Positions 53,263-63,027 of a DNA stretch of 64,000 nt are shown piece by piece. The translations under genes and the position numbers were made by a program. This DNA is from Craterostigma plantagineum. Taxonomy: Eukaryota; Streptophyta; Magnoliopsida; Lamiales; Linderniaceae. Position 1 is the first letter of the stretch; each line of letters opens with the position of its first letter. The stretch covers positions 29,001-93,000 of the forward strand of contig JAPQWV010001369.1 in the NCBI GenBank assembly GCA_027422505.1, in the 5' to 3' direction. The notes under the pieces are model-generated. The model was not told the origin of the DNA. It saw only the letters and a list, made by a program, of their open reading frames with translations, and did not search any database.

Positions 53263-55266
53263 TATAAATAATATTAATATGCATATGAAAATTATATATA
53301 TATATATAGATATATGATATTTTTTTCTGAAAATTTATTTCACCATAAAAAAAACATCGCGTATTTTGAAATGAAATTTTATATTTCATATGCATTGACT
53401 TGTTTAAATGCGATTATCTGTTTTTACTCATACCCTCGTGCGAAAGGAAAGTTCCATGTATAGGGGAACATGTATCTAGGCTAAAATGTGTTGAATTCGC
53501 GTATCTCAAATTTTGTTGCATTGTTTGAGGGGGAGCACTTACAAACATATGCCTTAAAAGCTCCAGATAATTTTAATGATCTTCCTCTAAGTGATGCGGA
53601 AACAATGTCGAGGTCAAGAATTATTCAAAACTTGGAGTATTTGGCATAAAACTTGTTGGTTGATTAAATTTTTTATCATCTTTCTATGGTTTTTGGAATT
53701 TAAGCAATTGTTCTTATGAAAGGGAGCGTCACTAAAACAAGTATTGCTTCCATAATTAACTCTACTCATTCTCGAACTTTTTGCTCCAAAGTTTGGCAGA
53801 TTCGCGAGATCTGATTTTGGAGCCAGATGTCATCATTCGAATTTTCAGGGAGTTAAATGCATTTATTTTCATATCTAGGGGGAGCAATTATGTGGTTAAA
53901 AACTTAAACTTAGGGTCTGTTTGAAATATATTGAAATTTTTTATAAAAAATTTGGGCTAAATTTGTAGTTTCCGATCAAAAATTATCGATCGAAAATTAA
54001 CTTGGGACCAAATGGCAATTTTCGCTTCAATTTCTCGAGCGAAAATCAAAACAGGAACCAAGTTTCTCGATCGCAAAATATCCGATCGCAATCAATATTG
54101 GGACTTGAATTTCAAGCGTCGAATAAGCGTATAATCAGCCCATTTAACGAATTTAATTCTTGCAGTCGAAAATTCCCAAATACACGTAAAACCCTCAATC
54201 GAAAATTCAACAGTCCAATTCTCTGGCGCAAAATTTTTACTCTCAAAAGACGAACGTCAAAATCTTCAAATAATGCTAAATTTCAAGTGTTTAAAGGCGT
54301 CGAAGAACTTTCTCGATCGCAAACAGTGTCAATTGAATTTCAATTTGATTGACTTACTGTTTGCATCGTAAAAGATTTTCGATCGCTAAATTTCTTTTTG
54401 GTCATTAACATAATAACGCTGATCGAAAAATAATTAATCGAGAAATTAATTTTTGATTTTATGCGAGCGAAAAGATTACTGAACTGATAGATAAAATACA
54501 TGCAATTTCTTCTAATTTTCGAGCGCAAAACTTACTGTCGAAAATTTTGATTTCAATTTTGTTCTCGGTCGAAAGCGAAAAGTTAATTTTTCAACGTTGA
54601 AATTTATCGATCAGCACGCGGAAATTAATTTATCGATCGAAAGTTTCCTCGATGGTTGACTTAGTATCTCGTTGACAATTTTCTCGATCGTAAAATTTCG
54701 CTGTGAAAAACCTTTTTAAAATCGAAAAACTTTCTCGCTCAATAACTTACACAGCGAAAAATTTTATTCACGCGCAAAAAATTTTTCGATCGTAAATTGA
54801 CATGGAAATCCAATTTCTCGATCGTAAATTTACACGAAAATTTTCTCGACCGTAAAATTTCTTGGCTACAGTACCACAACTCAAGTTCAAACACTTAGAA
54901 ATTTTCTAAGTCCTTTTTTTAAACTGTAGCTATCATTAGCGAATAAAATTTTCGATCGCAAATATTTAGTTCGAAATCACATTTAGGCAATTCAATTGAG
55001 AATTTCAGTTCTCAAGCGATAAAAAGCACGAAGTAAATAGTACTTTAACACTTGGCAAAATTTTCGACCAATTTCGTTGAGCTTACATGCATATGTCGAA
55101 AATAAAATTATTTCTTCAAGAATTCACTCTATATGACCTATATGTGCATTGACGTTTCCACTACAATTTTATCAAACATGTTATAAATAGCTTCATCATT
55201 ATGGTCTGATAAATTCGAATTTCGATTAAATTTTAATCAAGCTAATGATTTGAATATGTATTTCAG
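53263..55266 (+). other. SIRE-like copia 3' non-coding region with purine tracts
   Basis: Contains TTTGAGGGGGAGCAC (about 53526) and TCTAGGGGGAGCAATT (about 53875), the purine-rich blocks usual after RNase H in SIRE-type elements. No RNase H coding remains. Much of 53950-55080 is occupied by a dispersed motif array listed separately. Confidence 0.5.
53970..55070. repeat. Dispersed array of CGATCG(A/C/T)AAAATT-like motifs
   Basis: Several dozen copies or half-copies of TCGATCGAAAATT, CGATCGCAAA, CTCGATCGTAAATT and (G)AGCGAAAA occur in about 1.1 kb in both orientations, irregularly spaced in AT-rich DNA. Many centres are the palindrome CGATCG. The pattern is not a tandem satellite. Confidence 0.75.
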
Positions 55267-55962
55267 ATGGATCACTACCCTACCTACCACCATATATACG
55301 AGAAGACCATGTACCTTAACGTCAACGACACGAACTTCCAACTGGATCTGACCACCTTCCGGTGTCCAGACGACATCGTCGTGTCCATACTGCAAGGCCA
55401 TCCTCTGTGGCATGCTCTTACCGTGACGGCCTCAGTACCGATGGTCTACCTCCAGCAGTTTTGGGGAATGATCAAGAGCCTCATCATGAACGGGGTGTAT
55501 CACTTCACTACAGTTGTAGGGACGAGGCACATCTCTATGAGCAAGAATGAACTCAGACTTCTGCTCGACCTCCCTCACAGCCAAAATTACGACCCCCTCC
55601 CATCAAATGAAGAAATGGTGCATGATTTCCTCCAGATGAGGTACCGTCCGCCGCTCACCACGCTAGCTCAGATGCAAGAGCAACGGGATTCTCCATTCGT
55701 GGAAGACACTTTTGGCATAATCAATAACTGTTTGTCCCCGAAGCATGCAAGCTTAAAGGCAACGACCACATCCTCCGAATATTTCACGGAGTAATGTTCT
55801 GGCGGAATTACGATTTCGCTCAACTGATCTGGAACAACCTCGCAGAGCAGATAAGACAGAAAGAGAACAAACGGTCCAAAAATGTGCAGTATGCGAGATG
55901 GTTCTCCGTCATCATCCGACAACAAATGGAGATGTACAAGCATGTAGAAGATCAACTCTAAT
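55267..55962 (+). pseudogene. Accessory ORF of a SIRE-like copia element, N-terminal type, frameshifted
   Basis: Starts MDHYPTYHHIYEKTMYLNVN at 55267, preceded by TTTCAG. Open to 55794, but after CLSPKHASLK (about 55757) the meaningful reading continues in another frame: NDHILRIFHGVMFWRNYDF, AQLIWNNLAEQIRQKENKRS, ARWFSVIIRQQMEMYKHVED, stop at about 55962. Blocks of the type LNVNDTNFQLDL...FR and INNCL...K resemble the plant copia accessory protein seen in many eudicot assemblies (from memory). Function unknown. It sits upstream of a copia LTR, in the env-like position. Confidence 0.6.
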
Positions 55963-55974
55963 TATGCTTAGAAT

Positions 55975-56293
55975 TTATTAGATGTCCTTGTATTTTGGGG
56001 CGTTTCTTTTATTTGTCCTTAGATTAGGACTAGCTTGTATTTATACGTAGTTTTTTTGGTATAAATACTTTGTAAACAATCGCAATCAATAGAGAAAGTT
56101 TTGGAAATTGATCCGAAAGGCTTGCAAATCAATTTCTAGAGAGAGAAACAATAGTAACTTTCTCACTCTACTCGAATTCTCTCTCTTGTTCTTCATTTGA
56201 GTTTTTCGATCGAATCTCAATGTCAATCATTATCATCGAATTACTTACAATTCATGCCTAGGATCGTAGAGTTGTTAATCGTAGGACCTAACA
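55975..56293 (+). repeat. SIRE-like copia LTR (start uncertain)
   Basis: Ends GTAGGACCTAACA at 56293, directly before a primer site. It shares GGTATAAATA (TATA candidate, about 56059-56068), AATAGAGAAAGT and CGAATTCTCTCTC with the minus-strand fragments 8280-8511 and 39530-39756. No TGTTAGG start or polypurine tract is visible after the accessory ORF, so the left edge is lost or lies elsewhere. Confidence 0.6.
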
Positions 56294-56294
56294 A

Positions 56295-56307
56295 TTGGTA
56301 TCAGAGC
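56295..56307 (+). promoter_or_regulatory. Copia primer-binding site
   Basis: TTGGTATCAGAGC, complementary to initiator tRNA-Met, one base after the LTR end. Confidence 0.85.
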
Positions 56308-56524
56308 AGATTCATTCTGTTTTGAATCGAAGAACAGTTTGGTGCGAAAAATATTTTCGATCCAGTAGCTTAATTCGGTGCTTAATTGACTTGAATTTGA
56401 TGTTTCTGTGGTCGTTTAAGTGCTAAATGTTGATTGCGATCAGATTTGTAGCTGTTTGAACTTCGTTTTAAGGATTAAATTGATTTTGTGATTTACTGTT
56501 TGCTAAGAACATGAAGAACACGTT
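56308..56524 (+). other. Copia leader, cut by LINE insertion
   Basis: Non-coding leader after the primer site; it stops at the poly(T) that marks the 3' end of the minus-strand LINE. Confidence 0.5.
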
Positions 56525-56591
56525 CTTTTTTTTTTTGGTGAGAAAGAAATACATTACCACAGAAACCTCAGTGTTCTTTACATCTCATCTT

Positions 56592-57529
56592 TCAATAATT
56601 GCAACTAAGAAAGATTAATTGATGTTTAAATTCCTCAGCCTTCCTTGCATTCTTTTTAAACCTCAGCCCACGGATTATTGTCTTGAAATCACCTTTGATT
56701 GTCTTGACCAGCACCTTAGCCTCCCGGTCTCCGGCATTGTGTAGCCGAGCATTCCTCTCCTTCCACAATCCATATGCTAGGGCTGCAATCCCTGCTATCT
56801 GAATTCTTGCCACTTGGCTTTTCTGTTTTCCCAGCTTTATGAGGTGCTTCTTCCATCTCACATAGTCCCCTGGAACTGTACAGCTTAACCAGCAGCCAAA
56901 CTCTTGATTAACAATTTGACTGTAGGGGCATACACATAGTAAGTGGTCAATGCTTTCCTCTGCTTGCAGACAAAGGGCACAACGCGCATCAGAGACTGAT
57001 ATACCCCACTTCATTAACCTGTCCCGCATTAGCAGCTTGCCATGCATAATCAACCACAAAATAAAAGCATGCTTGGGCAATGTCCATCTATTCCACACAG
57101 CCCCCGCAGCTACAAACTTTCCTCTGATCCCCTTAAGCCAATTATACCCAGATGTTACAGTATAGCGACCATCTGATGTGGCTTTCCACATACCCCCTGT
57201 ATAACCCTCTCGCAACAAGTCTCTAACTTTGATAAGTTGCCTCCATTGCCAGCTGCAGTCCCCTGTTAGTTGGTACTCCCAAAAATCGATCTCCTTCAAG
57301 TATATACTATGGATCCATTTGATCAACATGTTTTCCTTTCTTCGTGAAACATCCCAAATCTGCCTCCCTAAGCTCGCATAATTCCAGACCCCACAATCTT
57401 TGATGTTTAGGCCTCCTTCCTGTTTCCTCAAGCATACAGTGTCCCATGCTACCAGTGCTTTAATCCTACCTCCAACCCCTCTGCCCCAAAGAAATTCTCG
57501 GCATTTCTGATCCACTTTAGTCACAACAC
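56592..57529 (-). pseudogene. LINE ORF2 C-terminal region with RVT zinc-binding domain
   Basis: Open to a stop at 56592 and reading VTKVDQKCREFLWGRGVGGR, LVAWDTVCLRKQEGGLNIKD, ASLGRQIWDVSRRKENMLIK, WRQLIKVRDLLREG, GRYTVTSGYNWL, LPKHAFILWLIMHGKLLMRD, CALCLQAEESIDHLLCVCPY and LWKERNARLHN. The Cys/His block and the flanking Trp motifs are those of the zf-RVT domain at the end of plant LINE ORF2. It continues the frame broken by the solo LTR: ...IFMLPRSV on the far side, then VTKVDQKC here. Confidence 0.92.
57525..57529. repeat. Target-site duplication AACAC, left
   Basis: AACAC precedes the LTR start TGTAGGACCC and matches 60576-60580. Confidence 0.93.
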
Positions 57530-60500
57530 TGTAGGACCCGAGACTCGCAAGCTAGGTCGCCAATAAATTTCGTTTATGGTTAGAATGATTTCATGTGAAA
57601 GGCGTATATGTCATACGGTTATGGGATCTTACAAATTTCATGCCCGTAATTTTTATGAGAATTACGTGAAAATATGTGACATTAATTATGTGTTTGGGAT
57701 GACTCCCAACGAGGAAGAAATTCTCTAGAATGGTATATAGAAATGTGGACTAGGATTTTATTAGACCATGAAGCATCAAAATGGGCTAAGAAAATTCATG
57801 GGATTGTGAAATATTAAAGTTGGGCTAACACCTAACCTTATGCCCAATTCAAGAAATATCAACCTAGGAGACAAAATTTCCATGAATTAAGGAAGGCTCA
57901 CGCCAACTCTAATACCCTTTATCCATGCCTAAGATACATAGCCAATAAACAATTAAAAAAAACACTTGAATCCCCTCAAGAAAACCAACGAAACAAGAAA
58001 GAAAGAAGAAGAGAAAGGAACCGAGAAGATTGAGCACAAAACACCCCAAGTAGATTGAAGATCGAAGCTAGTAAGTGAAGCATCCTCCTTAATTTTTTTT
58101 TAGTTTCGTTATTTGGCATTTCTAGATATATTAATTTCATTAAAGCAAACTAAGATTAAGGGGACCCGGAGAAAACCCTAAAATGCCGAGCTTAAATTCG
58201 AACTGAGGGTTCGGTATGAGCAAATATGGAGTTGAGTAGCTAGTATGTGATTTAGAACTTATAATGCTAGGAAGAACAAGCTGAGAATCTAGCTTCGAGT
58301 GATGAAGGACGTGAAGGAACGAAATAGATGATAAATGTCGAGGTTTAGGTTGAACCTATGTCGACATTTCCAGTTACAAATGTCGAAGTATAATGTCGGG
58401 ACATTCAGGTAAATGTTGAGTGATAGATAAGATGTCGACTTAATATATATATCGAGATTTATGTTCAAATTCATATCGACATTTTCTGCTTCAAATGTCG
58501 AAATACAATGTCGAGTAATATATCGAGATTTTCCACCCATGCCGAGATTTACTAAATGTCGAGCTTTATTAAATATCGAGACTTAGGAAATGTCGAGATG
58601 TTAAGATAATATCGAAATGTTGGGATAGAATGTCGAGCTTACATATCGACATCTACCTCAATAACTATGTCGAGATTTATCTCGACAAAAATGTCGAGAT
58701 TCACGTTGAGTTCATGTCGACATTTTCAGTTCAAAATGTCGAGATACAATGTTGATAGATCAAGGTAAATGTCGAAAGGATAGATATAATGTCGAGTAAG
58801 ATGTCGAGATGCAAGGTAAAATGTCGAAGCTAGGAAAAATGTCGAAATCATTACATACAATATATATGTCGAAATCCTTGTGATAATGTCGAGGTGAAGT
58901 TCGAAGATTTACTCACTGTATCGACATTTAACTATAAGAAATGTCGAGAGTCATACTAAAATTCATGTCGACATTTTGTTTAAATGTCGAAGTACATGGC
59001 ATGATTTTGTGTTTATTTAGACCCGAGATTTAACTTAACCTACAACTCGAGATCTACTTTCAATCCATGTCGAGATCTTAGATGCAATGTCGAGAGTTAT
59101 CCTAAAAATGTCGAAACCTAACCATGTAATGAATATCGAGATCCCTATGTATTATATAAATGTCGAACCCTATGCAACTTAGCGAACCCATGTACTTACG
59201 AATCTTAAATAAATAATAATAGACTTCACTAAGACCTAAGATACCTTTGCGAAGTAGATAGGGCAATGACTTAGACTTCGCGAAAAACACTTCGAAATTT
59301 TGGAACCCCACGAAACACGTGAGAGTGTTCCTAACTTAGAAATTAGCATACTTAAGCCATTAAATAAAATAGTGCACTGACACCAATATTTCATGCCTAA
59401 GGTCGAGACTTAGGAACACTTACGGGTCAGGTGACTGCTAGCCTACGGATGCCAAGTAAGTAATTCAACTACGACACGTAACCTGCCTGCGTCTAATTAT
59501 GTGAATTACGTGCTCGTGAATTTTGTATGAAATGTGTACGTATGATACGGTTAAATTAGTTGCATGATGTCATGATTAGAATATGTACATGAGCATGGCA
59601 TGAACATTTGCACGCATATGTAGTGTGTAAGATGAGAGGTATGAGCGTGCGAATCGCCTGTGTGCGATGTATACTCGCCGATATTGGCGTCTGTGTCGAC
59701 TCGAATGAGGAGTCACGGCTTCCCCTATGCAGCCAGTAAGGCGAATGAAGCGATAAGGCCTGTATAAGAGGCTGGGGAAAATACCCCGTACGCGGGAGAT
59801 GCAACCTGGAGAATGCGGTCCGGGGCACACGCTGAGTAAGGAAAGATTCCTTCGGGTGACCTTCTAGCGTGTAAAGCACCACCCGGTGGGAAGATTCCTT
59901 CGGGTGACCTCCGTGGTTAGTGGCCTCGGGGTTGGCTACCAGTGAGAAGCGCTCGCGTGGAGTTCACACTAAATAAGGGAAGGTTCCTACGAGTGACCTC
60001 CTAGGGTGTGAACCTCCACACTTGAGATCTCTATAAGATGGCGTATAGTGGGATTTAAAGCCGAGGGCCCGTATGAAGTAAGAGTATGAGAAAAAAGAGT
60101 ACGAGTATAAGGAAAAGAGTATGAGCATTAGAAAACAACGGCGTGGATTGTCGTTCGTTAGGACACGTGCATACATGCATAATTTCTGCTTACTGAGCCT
60201 CGGTGGCTCATCCTTACGTTACGTGTTGTAGGTACTGACGATCACGGTACGTGATCCGACTCTTATGCGACACGGATCTTTTGAAGCTATCCGGCTGCTT
60301 TTGAGGTGGGAGTGTGTGTATGGATGACGACCTGTGAAGGCCGGGCGCATAGGAAGCTTTTGCTACACACACACACACACTTGTCTTCGGTGTAGATACG
60401 ACTACGATGAATTATAGGAGGACATGTGGACATTCTTTTGACTTGTATATATATGATTTTCTCACATGTTTAAAAAAGAAAAATTTTATTCGCATTTTTA

Positions 60501-60575
60501 CACTTTTGCACGATAACGAAGCATTAGGCACCTAGAATTAGAACGAATTACGAGGTCGGACGGCGGGTCCTGACA
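57530..60575 (+). mobile_element. Solo LTR of the element A family (3046 bp)
   Basis: Plus-strand ends TGTAGGACCCGAGACTCGC and GGCGGGTCCTGACA, matching the minus-strand ends of LTR A. It carries the same internal order: motif array (AATGTCGAG, 58337-59170), AGATTCCTTCGGGTGACC repeats (59835-60000), conserved U5 block (ACGTGTTGTAGGTACTGA, 60219), hairpins (60192-60208, 60240-60256), leader-complementary arm (60297-60336) and a CA run (60364-60380). With a 5-bp duplication and no internal sequence it is the product of LTR-LTR recombination. Confidence 0.93.
58337..59170. repeat. Dispersed array of AATGTCGA in the solo LTR
   Basis: About three dozen TGTCGA cores (not formally counted), commonly as AAATGTCGAGAT or CATGTCGACATTTT, in about 0.83 kb. 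It is the orientation counterpart of 15443-16470; positions of individual motifs have diverged while the motif itself is kept. Confidence 0.83.
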
Positions 60576-60580
60576 AACAC
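60576..60580. repeat. Target-site duplication AACAC, right
   Basis: Follows the LTR end CTGACA and pairs with 57525-57529. Confidence 0.93.
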
Positions 60581-61832
60581 TGCGGGGCAACATGAAGATA
60601 GATGCCCAGTAACTATGCAGCGATAGTAGGACCGAATTAATTAGACAACATCTTCCAGCGTAGGACAAATTCCTAGATGTCCAGCATGAGATTCTCTTCA
60701 TAATTCTGTCCACTAGATCATCACAATCAGACCTGCTCCATTTGGTAGGGGATACAAGCACTCCAAGATACCTCATAGGGAATTTACCCGCTGGAAATCC
60801 AGTCAGCTCAAGCAGCTGTTGTTTAGTAGCAGGGCTTGTGCCAGCTATATATATGCTGGACTTACTGGGATTTGCTGTGAGACCAGAGGTCTTGGTAAAC
60901 AGGTCCAGACTAGATTTGATTAAACCTACTGAGGTTTGGTGAGCCTTACATATGATCAACAGATCATCAGCAAAACAAAGGCTTACCAGATTGTTCCTCT
61001 TACACATAGGGTGAAATCTAAATCCTTTTTGCTTCGATGCCAGAAGTAGCTGTCTTGTTAGATAATCCATAATCAACACAAACAACAGGGGGGATATGGG
61101 ATCGCCTTGCCTTAAGCCTCGTGCCCCTTGGATATTTCCCTCTAAACAACCATTAATAGCCAATTTATACGACACTGTGGTTATTCATTCTTTCACCCAC
61201 CCTACAAATCTGACTGGGAACCTCAGTTTATTTAGTAAGCTTATCAAGAAACTCCATTCTACCGAGTCATATGCCTTCCTCAAATCAATCTTCATCATAC
61301 ACCTAGCTGATGCATTCCCTCGTTTATACATCCTCAATAGCTCCTGGCTAATCATAATATTATGTCCGATAGCTCTTCCCGGGACAAATGCTCCCTGGTT
61401 TTCATGGATGAGCTCAGGCAGGACCTTTCGTAACCTGATACAGAGGAGCTTGGAGATACACTTGTAAATGGTATTACAGCAAGCAATTGGTCTGTAATCC
61501 ATTGCTGTTCTAGGATGGTCTGTTTTGGGCACTAGAGTTATGGTTGTGTGGTTCATAGCTCTTACCAGTCTTCCCTCCTTGAAGAACTCCAATACTGCAT
61601 TTGTTATATCCTCCCCCACTATAGGCCATGCTACCTTAGAAAACTCGCTATTGAACCCATCCGGCCCCGGGGCTTTATTACGATGTATAGAAAACATAGC
61701 TTGTTGGACATCTGCTCTGGTGAAGGGGGATGTGAGGCTGATCTGGTCCCTTACAGACAGTAGTGGCTCCTGAGCTATCACATTATCATCGAGCTGTTCC
61801 ATGTCCTTGTTTGCAGTTCCTAGCAAGTTCAT
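60581..61832 (-). pseudogene. LINE ORF2 reverse transcriptase
   Basis: Frame 61185-61832: AMFSIHRNKAPGPDGFNSEF, TTITLVPKTDHPRTAMDYRP, ISKLLCIRLRKVLPELIHEN, QGAFVPGRAIGHNI, MMKIDLRKAYDSVEWSFL, ending GWVKE and an in-frame TGA (61182-61184) where a Cys codon is usual. It resumes ITTVSYKLAING, ARGLRQGDPISPLLFVLIMD, LVSLCFADDLLIICK (catalytic FADD, about 60962-60985), FPMRYLGVLVSP, LSYAGRCCLINSVL and SYWASIFMLPRSV, then the solo LTR. A frameshift near 61800 separates it from the endonuclease. Confidence 0.92.
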
Positions 61833-63018
61833 AGTCAGTGAAGTGGGAGACTATTGCTCTAGGATCCTCTATACTTTCCCCCTCATGGTTGTCAATAGAG
61901 GTGATCCTGTTCTTATAAACTCTTTGCTTGATTAGAGCATGAAAGTACTTAGTGTTCTGATCTCCCTCCCTTAGCCATGCTGATTTAGCTTTCTGAGCTA
62001 AAAAATTAGTGCATGCTTTGCTAAGAAATCTAAAGCCCTCAGCTGTTTCATTTTCCTTTTCAATTAGCATCCTATTCTGGGGGTCCTTGCTGAGTTCTTC
62101 CTGGAGTGCCTCGAGCTCCTGTCTTTTCCTCTCCGTATTTTGAACTATGTTATCAAAGTGTTCCTTGTTAAGCTGCCTCAGAGGGTTCCTTATCTGGTTT
62201 AGCATATGCAGAACATGTCGCCCCATAGATCCCTCTTTACTCCCTCTGCTCCAGTTCTGCCCCACTACTGCTAGGAACTTGGGTGATTCTGTCCACATGT
62301 TAAAAAACTTGAACTCTCCTCGTAGCACCTGTGTGCTTCCCACATTCTTCAGCACAATATGGGAATGGTCAGATACCCCTTCACTCAGAAAGTGTGCTTC
62401 AGTGTTACTATACTTCTGCAGCCATTGCACATTCCCAAATGCCCAGTCTATCTTGCTGTAAATTCTTGATTCAGCTCCTTGTTTATTTGACCATGTGTAA
62501 GGACTGCCCTTCCTTCGAAGTTCCTCAAGTTCACAGTCCCTTAGACAGTGCCTAAAACCTTCATACTCAGTGGCTTGTACCTGACATCCCCTTAATCTGT
62601 CCCCACAAGATAAAACATTGTTAAAATCACCCCACACAATCCATGGCATTGAGGACTGTTTCATTCCCCGGATATCCTCCCACATGGCTTCTCGGAGATG
62701 GCTAGAGTTATGCCCATAGACACATGTCATATAGACCATATTCCCTTGTTTCTCAACTTTAGTATGAATTAGTTGATCTGTTTGCCTCAGTACTGTCACG
62801 TTCCATTCCTCACTCCAGAGTAGAAGTATTCTACCATTGGGGTGGTTATTAAAGTTATTTACAGAGCTCCAACCTTTGAACCAACGTTCCACAATTCCAT
62901 TCAATCTATCCTGCTTTATTTTGGTCTCAATCAGGCACACTAGACTGGACTGAAGTTTGCCAATCCTCAGTCTAATCTCAGCCTGTTTATTTGGGGTATT
63001 CATACCCTCACATTCCAT
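61786..63018 (-). pseudogene. LINE ORF2 endonuclease and linker
   Basis: Reads ECEGMNTPNKQAEIRLRIGK at 63018; the family usually has W-N-C-R-G at this point and the true start lies upstream. Endonuclease blocks: SLVCLIETKIK (catalytic Glu), YMTCVYGHNS, PWIVWGDFNNVLS (Asp-Asn), EELRRKGSPYTWSNKQ, IYSKIDWAFGN and EGVSDHSHIVL (Ser-Asp-His), all present. A helical linker follows (KKRQELEALQEELSKDP-like) and AWLREGDQNTKYFHALIKQR. A frameshift near 61815 precedes the RT. This endonuclease half alone is undamaged for about 400 residues. Confidence 0.93.
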
Positions 63019-63027
63019 ACCATAGCT

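Noticed and set aside
54002..54352. 116-codon plus-strand frame in the CGATCG array
   Set aside because: Composition follows the repeated motif (Asn/Arg/Ser/Lys-rich) and there is no resemblance to a known protein.
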